A stretch of DNA of 64,000 nucleotides from positions 1 through 64,000 of the forward strand of contig JASGFY010000010.1 of the NCBI GenBank assembly GCA_047605265.1. Reading direction: 5' to 3'. Below the pieces are notes generated by a model. That model did not search any database. It was not told the DNA's origin and was given only the letters and a program-made list of their open reading frames with translations. Positions 35,264 through 44,732 of this stretch are shown in pieces. The translations under genes were made by a program, and so were the position numbers. Positions within the stretch are counted from its first letter, which is position 1. The number at the start of each line of letters is the position of its first letter. The DNA comes from Solimonas sp047605265 (GTDB lineage: Bacteria > Pseudomonadota > Gammaproteobacteria > Nevskiales > Nevskiaceae).

Positions 35264-36220
35264 ATGAGTAAGCAGCATCATCGTCTCGTCATCCTCGGCT
35301 CCGGTCCGGCCGGCTACACGGCCGCCGTGTACGCGGCGCGCGCCAACCTCAAGCCGGCGCTGATCACCGGACTCGAGGTCGGCGGCCAGTTGATGACGAC
35401 GACCGAGGTCGACAACTGGCCCGGCGACGTCGAGGGCCTGCTCGGTCCGGATCTGATGGCGCGCATGCAGAAGCACGCGGAACGTTTCGACACCACCTTC
35501 ATCTACGACCACATCCACTCGGTCGATCTGCAGCAGCGGCCGTTCACGCTCAAGGGCGACCAGGGCGAATACAGCTGCGACGCGCTGATCATCACGACCG
35601 GCGCCAGCGCCAAGTATCTCGGCCTCGAAACCGAGCAGGCCTTCCGCGGCAAGGGCGTGTCGGCCTGCGCGACCTGCGACGGCTTCTTCTACAAGGGCCA
35701 GGAAGTCGCGGTGATCGGCGGCGGCAACACCGCTGTCGAGGAAGCGCTGTATCTGGCCAACATCGCCAGCAAGGTGACCATCGTGCACCGCCGCGACAAG
35801 TTCAAGGGCGAGAAGATCCTGCACGACAAGCTGTTCAGGAAGCAGGCCGAAGGCAAGGTCGAGATCATTTGGGATTCGACACTCGATCAGGTGCTCGGCG
35901 ATGCGTCGGGCGTGACCGGCATGCGCGTCAAAAATCTCAAGGACGGCAGCAGTCGCGATATTCCGCTGAAGGGCGTGTTCATCGCCATCGGCCACTCGCC
36001 GAACACGGCGATCTTCGAAGGCCAGCTGAAGATGAACGGCGGTTACATCAGCGTGCACGGCGGCAACAGCGGCGATGCGACAGCGACCAGCATACCCGGT
36101 GTGTTCGCCGCCGGCGACGTGATGGACCACGTCTATCGCCAGGCCATCACCTCGGCCGGCACCGGCTGCCAGGCTGCGCTCGACGCCGAACGCTATCTCG
36201 ACAAGCTCGCGCTCGGCTGA
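35264..36220 (+). CDS. trxB: thioredoxin reductase
   Basis: A 318-residue NADPH:thioredoxin reductase: FAD-binding LGSGPAGYTAAVYAARANL, redox centre CATCDGFFY (two Cys flanking Ala-Thr), NADP-binding VIGGGNTAVEEALYL, and a C-terminal FAD motif GVFAAGDVMDHVYRQAITSAGTG (split here as GVFAAGDVMDHVYR). It keeps thioredoxin reduced in the cytoplasm. Transcribed alone from the region downstream of the phoB promoter; an inverted repeat follows. Confidence 0.96.
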   Translation: MSKQHHRLVILGSGPAGYTAAVYAARANLKPALITGLEVGGQLMTTTEVDNWPGDVEGLLGPDLMARMQKHAERFDTTFIYDHIHSVDLQQRPFTLKGDQGEYSCDALIITTGASAKYLGLETEQAFRGKGVSACATCDGFFYKGQEVAVIGGGNTAVEEALYLANIASKVTIVHRRDKFKGEKILHDKLFRKQAEGKVEIIWDSTLDQVLGDASGVTGMRVKNLKDGSSRDIPLKGVFIAIGHSPNTAIFEGQLKMNGGYISVHGGNSGDATATSIPGVFAAGDVMDHVYRQAITSAGTGCQAALDAERYLDKLALG

Positions 36221-36247
36221 GAATCCAGCGTTTCGACTGGCAGCTCG

Positions 36248-36321
36248 AACCACAGATTTCACGATTGCACAGAGGGAAAGAAGCTCGCTGTTTTTCTGTG
36301 TAATCTGTGAAATCCGTGGTT
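36248..36321. repeat. inverted repeat element with AACCAC/GTGGTT ends
   Basis: The left arm AACCACAGATTTCACGATTG(CACAG) pairs with the right arm CTGTGTAATCTGTGAAATCC(GTGGTT), with one indel, around a loop of about 20 nt. This is of the widespread ACCACAGATTACACAG type of intergenic repeat. It lies between trxB and a GST-like gene. Confidence 0.65.
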
Positions 36322-36338
36322 AAGGGCCTTTGCCGCCG

Positions 36339-36968
36339 ATGAGCGAAACCCCAAGCAACAAGATGCAGCTGTACCGCAGCCTCGTATCGCCGTATTCGCG
36401 CCGCGTGCGCGCGGTGATCGAAGAGCTCGGGCTCGGTGAACAGATCGAGGAAATCGAAATCGATCCGTACACCGCCAGCGCGGAGTTCCTCGCGATCAAT
36501 CCCCTGTCGAAAGTGCCGGTGCTGATCACCGAACAAGGCGAAGCCCTGCCCGACTCGAACCTGATCATCAGCTATCTGTTCACGCGCGGCCACGGCATGG
36601 CGGCATTGCCGAGCGGCGCCAGACGCTGGGCGGCGCTGCGGCGGCAATATCTCGCCGAAGGCATCATCGACGCCGCCGTCGCCTCGACCAACGAGAAGCG
36701 GCGACCCGAAGGCATCATCTATCAGGTCTTCCTCGACCGTCAGGCCGCCGCAATCCAGCGCGCCGTCGCCCGGCTCGACGAGGAGGCCGGGGAGCTCAAT
36801 CAGGAAGCCCCGACGACCGTCGAGATCACCGTCGGCTGCGCCCTCGGCTATCTCGATCAGCGCATGGCGTATCTCGAATGGCGCAAGGGCCACGACGCGC
36901 TTGCCGCGTGGCATGCGCAGTTCGCCGAACGTCCGGCGATGCAGAAGACGGCACCGCAAGCCGCGTGA
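36339..36968 (+). CDS. glutathione S-transferase / SspA-like protein
   Basis: A 209-residue protein with an N-terminal thioredoxin-fold GST domain (LYRSLVSPYSRRVRAVIEEL, then PLSKVPVLITEQGEALPDSN, the usual cis-Pro and glutathione-binding Asp-Ser) and an all-helical C-terminal domain. Ser or Tyr replaces a catalytic Cys (SPYSRR). The ATG at 36339 (MSETPSNKMQLYRS) is preferred over the TTG at 36330. The stop overlaps the next gene's GTG. Substrate unknown; SspA-like regulators share the fold. Confidence 0.8.
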   Translation: MSETPSNKMQLYRSLVSPYSRRVRAVIEELGLGEQIEEIEIDPYTASAEFLAINPLSKVPVLITEQGEALPDSNLIISYLFTRGHGMAALPSGARRWAALRRQYLAEGIIDAAVASTNEKRRPEGIIYQVFLDRQAAAIQRAVARLDEEAGELNQEAPTTVEITVGCALGYLDQRMAYLEWRKGHDALAAWHAQFAERPAMQKTAPQAA

Positions 36969-37438
36969 ACGGAGGCTTGCCGCAGGCACTGCGCAGCACC
37001 GTGCTGGCCGTCAGCGTGGTGCTCGAAGCCTGCGGCGGCAACGTGCGCCCCGATCCGGCGAACGATGCGACGCGGCGCGAGATCGTGCTCGATGCGCTCG
37101 GCCAGGTCGGCCGCCCATACCGTTATGGCGGCACGACCCCGTCCGGCTTCGACTGCAGCGGCCTCGTGCAGTTCGTCTACGCGCAGTCAGGCATCAAGCT
37201 GCCGCGCACGACGCGCGAACAGCATCAGATCGGCCGCAAGATCGATCTCGAAAATGCCGTGCCGGGCGACCTGCTGTTCTACAGCTTCGGCGGCCACGGC
37301 ATCGATCACGTCGCGATCTATCTCGGCGACGATGAAGCCGTGCATGCCCCGGCCAGCGGCCGCGCCGTCATCGTCGCCGGCGTGCATCTCAAATACTGGC
37401 AGCAGCACTTCGTCGACGCGGTACGCGTGCTGCCGTAG
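36965..37438 (+). CDS. NlpC/P60-family cell-wall hydrolase
   Basis: A 157-residue protein: short hydrophobic N-terminus with a Cys (VLAVSVVLEACGG) that may be a poor lipobox (Glu at -2). An NlpC/P60 papain-like domain follows (ALGQVGRPYRYGGTTPSGFD then CSGLVQFVYAQSG with catalytic Cys; GHGIDHVAIYLGDD with catalytic His). Such enzymes cut gamma-D-Glu-diaminopimelate bonds in peptidoglycan stem peptides. GTG start overlapping the GST stop by 4 nt, so it is coupled to that gene. Confidence 0.88.
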   Translation: MNGGLPQALRSTVLAVSVVLEACGGNVRPDPANDATRREIVLDALGQVGRPYRYGGTTPSGFDCSGLVQFVYAQSGIKLPRTTREQHQIGRKIDLENAVPGDLLFYSFGGHGIDHVAIYLGDDEAVHAPASGRAVIVAGVHLKYWQQHFVDAVRVLP

Positions 37439-37537
37439 GAAAGTCCTGCACGGGCCCAAGAAGACCAACAGCATGAACCGCAGATCATGCCTCCCGCCGG
37501 CTGCGGACATTCCGGACCATCGCATGATCATGAAGCG

Positions 37538-37563
37538 GCGGGCCGGCGCACGCACCGGCCCGC
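37538..37563. terminator. GC-rich hairpin between convergent genes
   Basis: GCGGGCCGG, loop, CCGGCCCGC: a perfect 9-bp stem just after the htpG stop and about 100 nt after the NlpC/P60 gene. It lacks a U-run on either strand, so termination is only inferred. Confidence 0.45.
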
Positions 37564-37574
37564 GACAGCGCAAA

Positions 37575-39458
37575 TCAGAGAATGATGCGGCTGGACTCGC
37601 GGCCGGCCCCGAGCAGCAGCTTGTTGAGACTGCGCACGAAACTCGCCGGATCGTCGAGCTGACCGCCTTCGGCGAGCAGCGCCTGGCCGAACAGCCACTC
37701 GCCGAGATCGGCGAAGGCCGCGTCGTCGCCGGTCGCCTTCAGCTTTTCGACGAGCGGATGCGTGGGATTCAGCTCCAGGATGGGCCGCGAATACGCCCCC
37801 TGTTCGCCGGCGCGCTTGAGCATCTCTTCGAGGCGCCGTGACATCGCGTGCTCGCCGGCGACGAGGCACGATGGCGATTCGGTCAGCCGCGACGACAGGC
37901 GCACCGCTTCGACGCGCTCGCCAAGCGTCTTCTGCAGGCGTTCGAGCACCTCCTTGAACTCGCCTTCTAGCCGCGCCTTGTCCGGCGTCTCGATCTTCGC
38001 GTCGAGATCCCTGGAGGCACGCGCGACCGATTCGAGCTTCTTGCCGCCGAACTCGGTCAGGTGGCTGACGACCCACTCATCGATGCGATCGGTCAGTAGC
38101 AGCACTTCAAAGTTGTGCGCGCGAAAACCTTCGAGATGCGGGCTGCTGCGCGCCGCCGCCAGCGTGTCGGCGGTCAGGTAGTAGATGCCGTTCTGCCCGG
38201 CCGGCATGCGCGCGACGTACGCTTCGAGCGTGACGTCGGGCCGCTCGGTCTGCGTGCTGGAATAAAAACGGCACAGCTTGGCGATGCGCTCGCGATTGCC
38301 GTGATCCTCGACCAGACCTTCCTTGAACACGACCCCGAACGCCGCCCAGAACTTCGCATAGTCGTCCGGTCTGTTGCTCGCCATGTCTTCGAGCAGATCG
38401 AGCACGCGCTTGACCAGTGCGCTCTTGATCTTCTCGACCGTGCGGTTGCCCTGCAGGATCTCGCGCGAAACGTTCAGCGGCAGATCCGGCGTGTCGACGA
38501 CACCGCGCACGAAGCGCAGATACGGCGGCAGCAGCTCGGCCGCCTTGTCCATGATGAAGACGCGCTTGACGTACAGATGCACGCCACGCGCCTGCTCGCG
38601 ATCCCACAGATCGAACGGCGCATGGGCCGGGATGTAGAGCAGCGAGGTGTACTCGATCGTGCCTTCGACCTTGTGATGCGCCCAGGCCAGCGGCACCCGG
38701 TAGTCATGCGCGATCTGCTCGTAGAACTTGGCGTAATCCTCGTCCTTCAGCTCGGACTTCGGCCGCGTCCAGAACGCGCGCGCCTGGTTGATGGTTTCCA
38801 GCTCGCCCTTGTCGTTCTTCAGCTTGATCGGCAGGCCGATGTGGTCCGAATACTTGTGGACGAGTGTCTGCAGGCGGAACGGTTCGAGGAATTCCTTGTC
38901 ATCGTCGCGCAGGTGCAGGATCACTTCGGTGCCGCGGTCGAGCTTGAACGACGGCTCGACGGTGAACTCGCCCTGCCCGTCGGACTCCCAGCGCACGGCC
39001 TCGGCATCGCTGCGCTTCGTCAGCACCGTGACCTTGTCGGCGACGATGTACGCCGAATAGAAGCCGACGCCGAACTGGCCGATCAGCTGCGAATCCTTCT
39101 TCTGGTCGCCGGACAGTGATTCGATGAACTTGCGCGTGCCGGAACGCGCGATCGTGCCGAGGTTGTCGATGACCTCGTCGTGCGACATGCCGATGCCGTT
39201 GTCCTTGATCGTCAGCGTGCTGGCGGCGGCATCCAGAATCAGCTCGACGGCCAGCTCGTCGCCGCCGAGCAGCGCCGGATCGGCGATTGCCGCAAAGCGC
39301 AGCTTGTCGCAGGCATCCGACGCATTCGAGATCAGCTCGCGCAGGAAGATTTCCTTGTTCGAGTACAGCGAATGGATCATCAGGTGCAGCAGGTGCCGCA
39401 CCTCTGCCTGGAACTCGCGCTTCTGCGCGCGCGTCTCTGTGCCATTTGTGGCCGTCAT
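37575..39458 (-). CDS. htpG: molecular chaperone HtpG (Hsp90)
   Basis: A 627-residue Hsp90: N-terminal ATPase (FLRELISNASDACDKLRF; IKDNGIGMSHDEVIDNLGTI; GQFGVGFYSAYIVADKV), middle domain with LNVSREILQGNRTVEKI, and a C-terminal dimerisation domain. It assists folding of stress-sensitive clients. The ATG at 39458 (MTATNGTETRAQKREF) follows AGGAG; an ATG at 39482 is an alternative. It is divergent from the LysR gene at 39577. Confidence 0.96.
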   Translation of the reverse strand: MTATNGTETRAQKREFQAEVRHLLHLMIHSLYSNKEIFLRELISNASDACDKLRFAAIADPALLGGDELAVELILDAAASTLTIKDNGIGMSHDEVIDNLGTIARSGTRKFIESLSGDQKKDSQLIGQFGVGFYSAYIVADKVTVLTKRSDAEAVRWESDGQGEFTVEPSFKLDRGTEVILHLRDDDKEFLEPFRLQTLVHKYSDHIGLPIKLKNDKGELETINQARAFWTRPKSELKDEDYAKFYEQIAHDYRVPLAWAHHKVEGTIEYTSLLYIPAHAPFDLWDREQARGVHLYVKRVFIMDKAAELLPPYLRFVRGVVDTPDLPLNVSREILQGNRTVEKIKSALVKRVLDLLEDMASNRPDDYAKFWAAFGVVFKEGLVEDHGNRERIAKLCRFYSSTQTERPDVTLEAYVARMPAGQNGIYYLTADTLAAARSSPHLEGFRAHNFEVLLLTDRIDEWVVSHLTEFGGKKLESVARASRDLDAKIETPDKARLEGEFKEVLERLQKTLGERVEAVRLSSRLTESPSCLVAGEHAMSRRLEEMLKRAGEQGAYSRPILELNPTHPLVEKLKATGDDAAFADLGEWLFGQALLAEGGQLDDPASFVRSLNKLLLGAGRESSRIIL

Positions 39459-39576
39459 CGGCTTGCAACTCCTCGAAATCATGGGGAGCCGGCGTTTTAG
39501 GGCCGGCGCTGCGGATTTTCAAGCCTGCTTCCGGCACATGTCTTGCTACGGCTGCGACAGCCTTGGTATTTATCGA

Positions 39577-40488
39577 ATGCTTTCCCGTTTCGCGATCTAT
39601 TTCGACGAAGTCGCAAGACGCGGCTCGATCCGCCGTGCCTCCGAGCACCTGCACATCACCGCCTCGGCGATCGACCGTCAGATCCTGCAAATGGAGGAAA
39701 GACTCGGCGTTCCCCTGTTTGAGCGCATGCCCCAGGGCTTGCGCCTGACGGCGGCCGGCGAGCTGCTGGTCGGCGCCATCCGCCGCTGGCGGCGGGACAT
39801 CCGCAACATCGAGGCGCAGATCGACGGCTTGCGCGGCTTGCGCCGCGGCGAAGTGAACATTGCGCTGGTCGAAGGCAGCAGCGAATTCGTGATTCGCAGC
39901 CTGCAGGACTTCCGGCAGCGCTATCCCGGCATCGAATATCACCTGCAGATCGCCGTCTCCGATCAGGTCATCAATCGCGTGCTCGGCGGCGACGCCGATA
40001 TCGGCGTCGCCTTCAACCCGCCCGAGCGCCACGATCTGCGGCTCGAGCGCGCGCTGATCTACCAGGTCGGCGCCGTCATGCTGCCCGCGCATCCTCTCGC
40101 CGGACACGACGAGCTGACGCTCGCCGAATGCGCCCGGCACGCGCTGGTCGGCCCCGACGAGGGCAACGTGCTGCACGGCATCCTCGATGTCGCCTGGCAG
40201 CGCAGCGTCGGCGAATCGCCGCGCTATACGGCGTCGGCCAACAGCATCACGCTGATCAAGTCGCTGGTGCTCAGCGGCGTCGGTATCGGTTTTCTCACGC
40301 CGATCGACGTGTCGGCCGAGGTCGAAGCCGGCATGCTGCGTTTCCTGCCGCTGGCCAACACACAACTGCCGCTGTCGGCGCTGTCGCTGATCAGCGCGTC
40401 CGGGCGTTCGCTGTCGAACGCCGCTTCGCTGCTGCTTCACCATCTCAACGGCACCATGATGCGCGAGCACGGTCCGGCCTTAGGCTGA
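39577..40488 (+). CDS. LysR-family transcriptional regulator
   Basis: A 303-residue LTTR: N-terminal winged helix-turn-helix (FAIYFDEVARRGSIRRASEH, then LHITASAIDRQILQMEERLG) and a periplasmic-binding-like effector domain (GEVNIALVEGSSEFVIRSLQ; VLSGVGIGFLTP). It is first in a same-strand run with an ABC importer, a 2OG oxygenase and a TonB receptor, so it probably controls them in response to the imported ligand. An upstream ATG at 39538 is possible, but the domain begins at MLSRFAIYF. Confidence 0.88.
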   Translation: MLSRFAIYFDEVARRGSIRRASEHLHITASAIDRQILQMEERLGVPLFERMPQGLRLTAAGELLVGAIRRWRRDIRNIEAQIDGLRGLRRGEVNIALVEGSSEFVIRSLQDFRQRYPGIEYHLQIAVSDQVINRVLGGDADIGVAFNPPERHDLRLERALIYQVGAVMLPAHPLAGHDELTLAECARHALVGPDEGNVLHGILDVAWQRSVGESPRYTASANSITLIKSLVLSGVGIGFLTPIDVSAEVEAGMLRFLPLANTQLPLSALSLISASGRSLSNAASLLLHHLNGTMMREHGPALG

Positions 40489-40579
40489 GTCGTCGCGTTG
40501 CTTTTTCGGCAACGGCCTTCAGCAAAAATTGCTGTGGATATGCACGCTCCACCGCAAGCAGAATCGTTTCGCGCCCGCA

Positions 40580-41642
40580 ATGATCCACGTCACTTCCATG
40601 CCGCAGTCGCTCACCGAACAGCGCCCCGATCCGTCCCGCCGCAGGCTGCTGGCGGCGAGCTCGGGGCTGCCCGCGCTCGCGCTGCTGGCGGCCTGCTCGC
40701 CGAAGCCGGCGGCCGGCAGCAAGGGCGCGCTCGGCGAGGCGCGCAGCGTGGCTTTCGCCGTCGGCACGACCGGCTCCGACTTCGTCATGGAAATCTCGCT
40801 CGGCGTCGCCGATGCCGCCGCGATGCTCGGCTGGCGCTTCACCCGAATCCTCAACGCACAGCCGACGCCGGACGCGCACATCAACGCCATCCGCCAGGCC
40901 GTGATGATGCATGCCGACGTCGTCGTCACCGTCGACTGGTACCAGGCGGTCGTCGATGAGATCGCCGCCGGCATGCAGCGCGGCTCGCGCTTTGCCGTCG
41001 TCAACTCGCTGAACAATCCGGACACGCTGGCACCGCTGCAGGTGCCCTTCGTCGGTCAGCAGCCCCGCGATACCGGCCGTCTGATGGGCGAGCGCATCGC
41101 CGCGGCCCTGCAGGCGCGCGGCATCCACGAAGGCTCGGTGCTGGTCGGCAATCCGTTCCCCGGCTCGCTGAACGTCGAGCAGCGCATCCTCGGCATCGGC
41201 GACGGCCTGGCCGCCGTAGCGGGACTCAGGCTGGTCAGCTTCGCGGATAACGCGGCGCAGGACGCGGCAACGTCGGCGGCGCTGTACAAGGCCAAGATCA
41301 CCGAGGTCGGCAATGTCGTCGCGCATGCCGTAGCCGGCAGCGAAATGTCGGCGATCCCGCTGTCGAAAGCGCTGGCCGAGCTGAAGGACGGCCGCCGCGC
41401 GCTCGTCGGCGGCTGGGCCAGCAGCCTCAAGGTGCTGAACCTGATCAAGGGCGGCGAGATGGATTTCGCGCTCGACGAGAATCTCTACTATCAGGGCTTC
41501 ATGGCCGTGCTGCTGGCGTGGTCCCGGCTCGAACGGCAGATGGCGGCGGTGACGATGGCGCCCGGCTACGCCTGGGTGACGCCGGAAACCGTCGACGCGA
41601 TGATCGCCAGCTACGAACTGCGCAAGGCGAGCGCCGCCCGCT

Positions 41643-41656
<14 letters not shown>
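40580..41656 (+). CDS. sugar-type ABC transporter substrate-binding lipoprotein
   Basis: A 358-residue protein with a twin-Arg-like, lipoprotein signal (RRRLLAASSGLPALALLAAC, lipobox LLAAC). A type I periplasmic-binding fold follows (VAFAVGTTGSDFVMEISLGV; MHADVVVTVDWYQAVVDEI), as in ribose/galactose-type binding proteins. It should deliver the ligand to the permease at 42449. The ligand is not evident, since specificity in this fold varies (sugars, polyols, nucleosides, others). It overlaps the ATPase gene by 14 nt. ATG at 40580 chosen; 40598 also possible. Confidence 0.85.
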
Positions 41657-42448
<792 letters not shown>

Positions 42449-42449
<1 letters not shown>

Positions 42450-43450
42450 TGCATCCGATCGCCAGCCTGATGATGAGCCGGCAGACAGCGATGGTCGCCA
42501 TCGCGCTGCTGCTGTTTGCCGGCTTCGCCGCCAGGGCGCCGCATTTTCTCGACGCACAGACACAGTTCGAGATTCTGCGCGTCACCGCCTTCACGCTGCT
42601 GATCGGCCTGCCGCTGACCTATCTGGTGATCGCCGGGGAAGTCGATCTCTCGATCGGCTCGAACTACGGCCTGTGCAGCGTGATCACGGCGCTCGCCATC
42701 GTCGAGCGGGGATGGAGCCCGTGGACCGCCGCCGGCCTCGCGATCGCGCTCGGCACGGCGATCGGCCTGTTCAACGGCTACGCCGTGGTGCGCCTGCGCA
42801 TCCCGTCGTTCATTCTCACGATCGGCATGCTGAGCCTGCTGCGCGGTCTCGCGCTGGTGGCAACGATGGGGCTGGCGATCGACATTCCCGTCTCGGTGCA
42901 AAGCCGTTTCTTCGCCGTGTCCGGCGGCTCGCTCGGCGTCATTCCGGTCCAGGTGCTGTGGGCGCTGGCGGCGTTCGCGCTGTGCGGCTTCGTGCTGCGC
43001 CACACGCTGTTCGGCGCGCGCCTCTACGCGACCGGCGGCAATGCCCGCGCCGCGCTGCAGATGGGCGTCAATCCCGGCCGCGTGAAGATCTGGACCTTCG
43101 TCGCGCTGGGCGCCGCCTGCGGCCTCAGCGGCGCGCTGACGGCCGGCTGGCTGCGCCTCGGCTCGCCAAATACCGGCATGGGCAGCGAACTGACGATCAT
43201 CGCCGCCGTCATCATCGGCGGCGCCGCGCTCAGCGGCGGCGTCGGCACCGCCACCGGCACGCTGGTCGGCGCCATCATCGTCAGCATGATGCAGACCGGC
43301 CTCGTGCTGCTCGGCGTGCAGGGCAACTGGGTGCAGGTCTGCGTCGGCGTGCTGATCGTGCTCGCCGCCGGCCTGGAACCCCATCTGCGTCCCGACGGCC
43401 CGCTCGCCGAGCGACTGCGACGTCTCGGCCACAAGGCCGAGCCCGGCTGA
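42449..43450 (+). CDS. RbsC-type ABC transporter permease
   Basis: A 333-residue inner-membrane permease of the CUT2/branched-chain type with about eight to ten spans. Diagnostic: LVIAGEVDLSIGSNYGL and ATGGNARAALQMGVNPGRVK (ATPase-contact loop), then IIAAVIIGGAALSGGVGTATG. It presumably works as a homodimer with the preceding ATPase and binding protein. The oxygenase gene follows 78 nt later. Confidence 0.92.
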
Positions 43451-43528
43451 CCGCCCGCGGTACGCCGCGCCACCGCGCGGCGCTTTTCCCGACGTTCCAT
43501 CCCTACTTCACGCGAGGTTAGCCGAGTC

Positions 43529-44596
43529 ATGGCTGCAGCCGAGTTGCGCTACGAAAAAGCCGAATCCATCGCGGTCGACGACATCCCGGTCATCGACTTC
43601 GGACCGTTCCTCCACGGCGACGACGCCGCGCGCGCGCAGGTCGCCGCGCAGATCAGCGCCGCGTGCCGCCGCATCGGTTTTTTCTACATCGTCCATCACG
43701 GCGTGCCGGAAAGCCTGCGCCGGCGCGTGCTCGACGAATCGCGCGCCTTCTTCGCCCGGCCGTTCGCCGAGAAGATGAAGTGTGCCCCGCTGCTCGACGG
43801 CCAGTGGTGCGGCTACCTGCCGCCACGCGGTGCCGCCGAAGGCACCCAGCCCGGCGGCTCGCTCATCAAGAGCCCCGATCAGCTCGAGAAAGTTTCCGGC
43901 GGCACGCTGCAGCAGTTCAACATGATGCGCGTCAAGCTCGCCGACGACGTCAACTATGACTCGGACGACCCGATCTACCAGTCGAACCTGTGGCCCGCCG
44001 GCGCGCCGGACTTCGTCGAGACGATGATCGTCAACCAGCGCGCCCTCATCGCGCTCGGCGAACAGCTGATGCGCGCCTTGTCGCTCGCGCTCGGGCTCGA
44101 CGAGGATTATTTGTCGCGCTTCCATCGCAGCCCGCTGGCCACGTTCGGCCTCAACTTCTATCCGGCGCCCGTCGCCGGCCACCCGTCGGCCAACGTCGGC
44201 GTCGGCGCGCACTGCGACGCCTCTTCGTTCACGGTGCTGCTGCAGGACGACGTCGGCGGTCTCGAAGTGCGCCATCCGCAAGGCCACTGGATCGCCGCGC
44301 CGTACGTGCCCGGTGCCTACGTCGTCAACATCGGCGACACGCTGATGGGCTGGACCAACGGCCATTTCGTCTCGACGTTCCACCGCGTCGTCAGCCGCCG
44401 TCCGGTGGACCGCTACTCGGCGACGATGTTCATGAATCCGGACCGCGAGGTCACCGTCGCGCCGATCGAACGCTTCGTCTCCGACACCAACCCGCGTCGC
44501 TTCGACAGCTTCGTCAACGACGAGTACATGCGCCGCTTCTTCGTGAAGTTCTACGACCAGATGTTCAAGAAAGGGCTGCCTTCCCCGGAGGACTGA
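43529..44596 (+). CDS. isopenicillin N synthase-like 2-oxoglutarate/Fe(II) oxygenase
   Basis: A 355-residue non-heme iron oxygenase: N-terminal DIOX_N domain (IPVIDFGPFLHGDDAARAQV; RRIGFFYIVHHGVPESL), then the double-stranded beta-helix with iron ligands HCDAS (HxD) and FHRVVS (distal His), and a downstream RYSATMF for the co-substrate carboxylate. The family includes IPNS and plant-type 2OG dioxygenases; bacterial members are mostly uncharacterised. No signal peptide, so it acts in the cytoplasm, probably on the compound brought in by the adjacent importer. Not a beta-lactam gene by context. Confidence 0.88.
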   Translation: MAAAELRYEKAESIAVDDIPVIDFGPFLHGDDAARAQVAAQISAACRRIGFFYIVHHGVPESLRRRVLDESRAFFARPFAEKMKCAPLLDGQWCGYLPPRGAAEGTQPGGSLIKSPDQLEKVSGGTLQQFNMMRVKLADDVNYDSDDPIYQSNLWPAGAPDFVETMIVNQRALIALGEQLMRALSLALGLDEDYLSRFHRSPLATFGLNFYPAPVAGHPSANVGVGAHCDASSFTVLLQDDVGGLEVRHPQGHWIAAPYVPGAYVVNIGDTLMGWTNGHFVSTFHRVVSRRPVDRYSATMFMNPDREVTVAPIERFVSDTNPRRFDSFVNDEYMRRFFVKFYDQMFKKGLPSPED

Positions 44597-44732
44597 CAGA
44601 CAGCAGACGATCGCGACGTCGCCATCGCGAAAGCCCGCAGCGTCCGGCGCGATGCCAGCGGCTTGCAAACACCGGCAGTGTCAACCCGCGCCGTTCACTG
44701 ACTCCTTATCGAGAATGCAGAGGTCCATCACC

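Noticed and set aside
43529..44596. beta-lactam biosynthesis gene
   Set aside because: The IPNS-like fold is shared by many 2OG oxygenases and no ACV synthetase or other beta-lactam gene is nearby.
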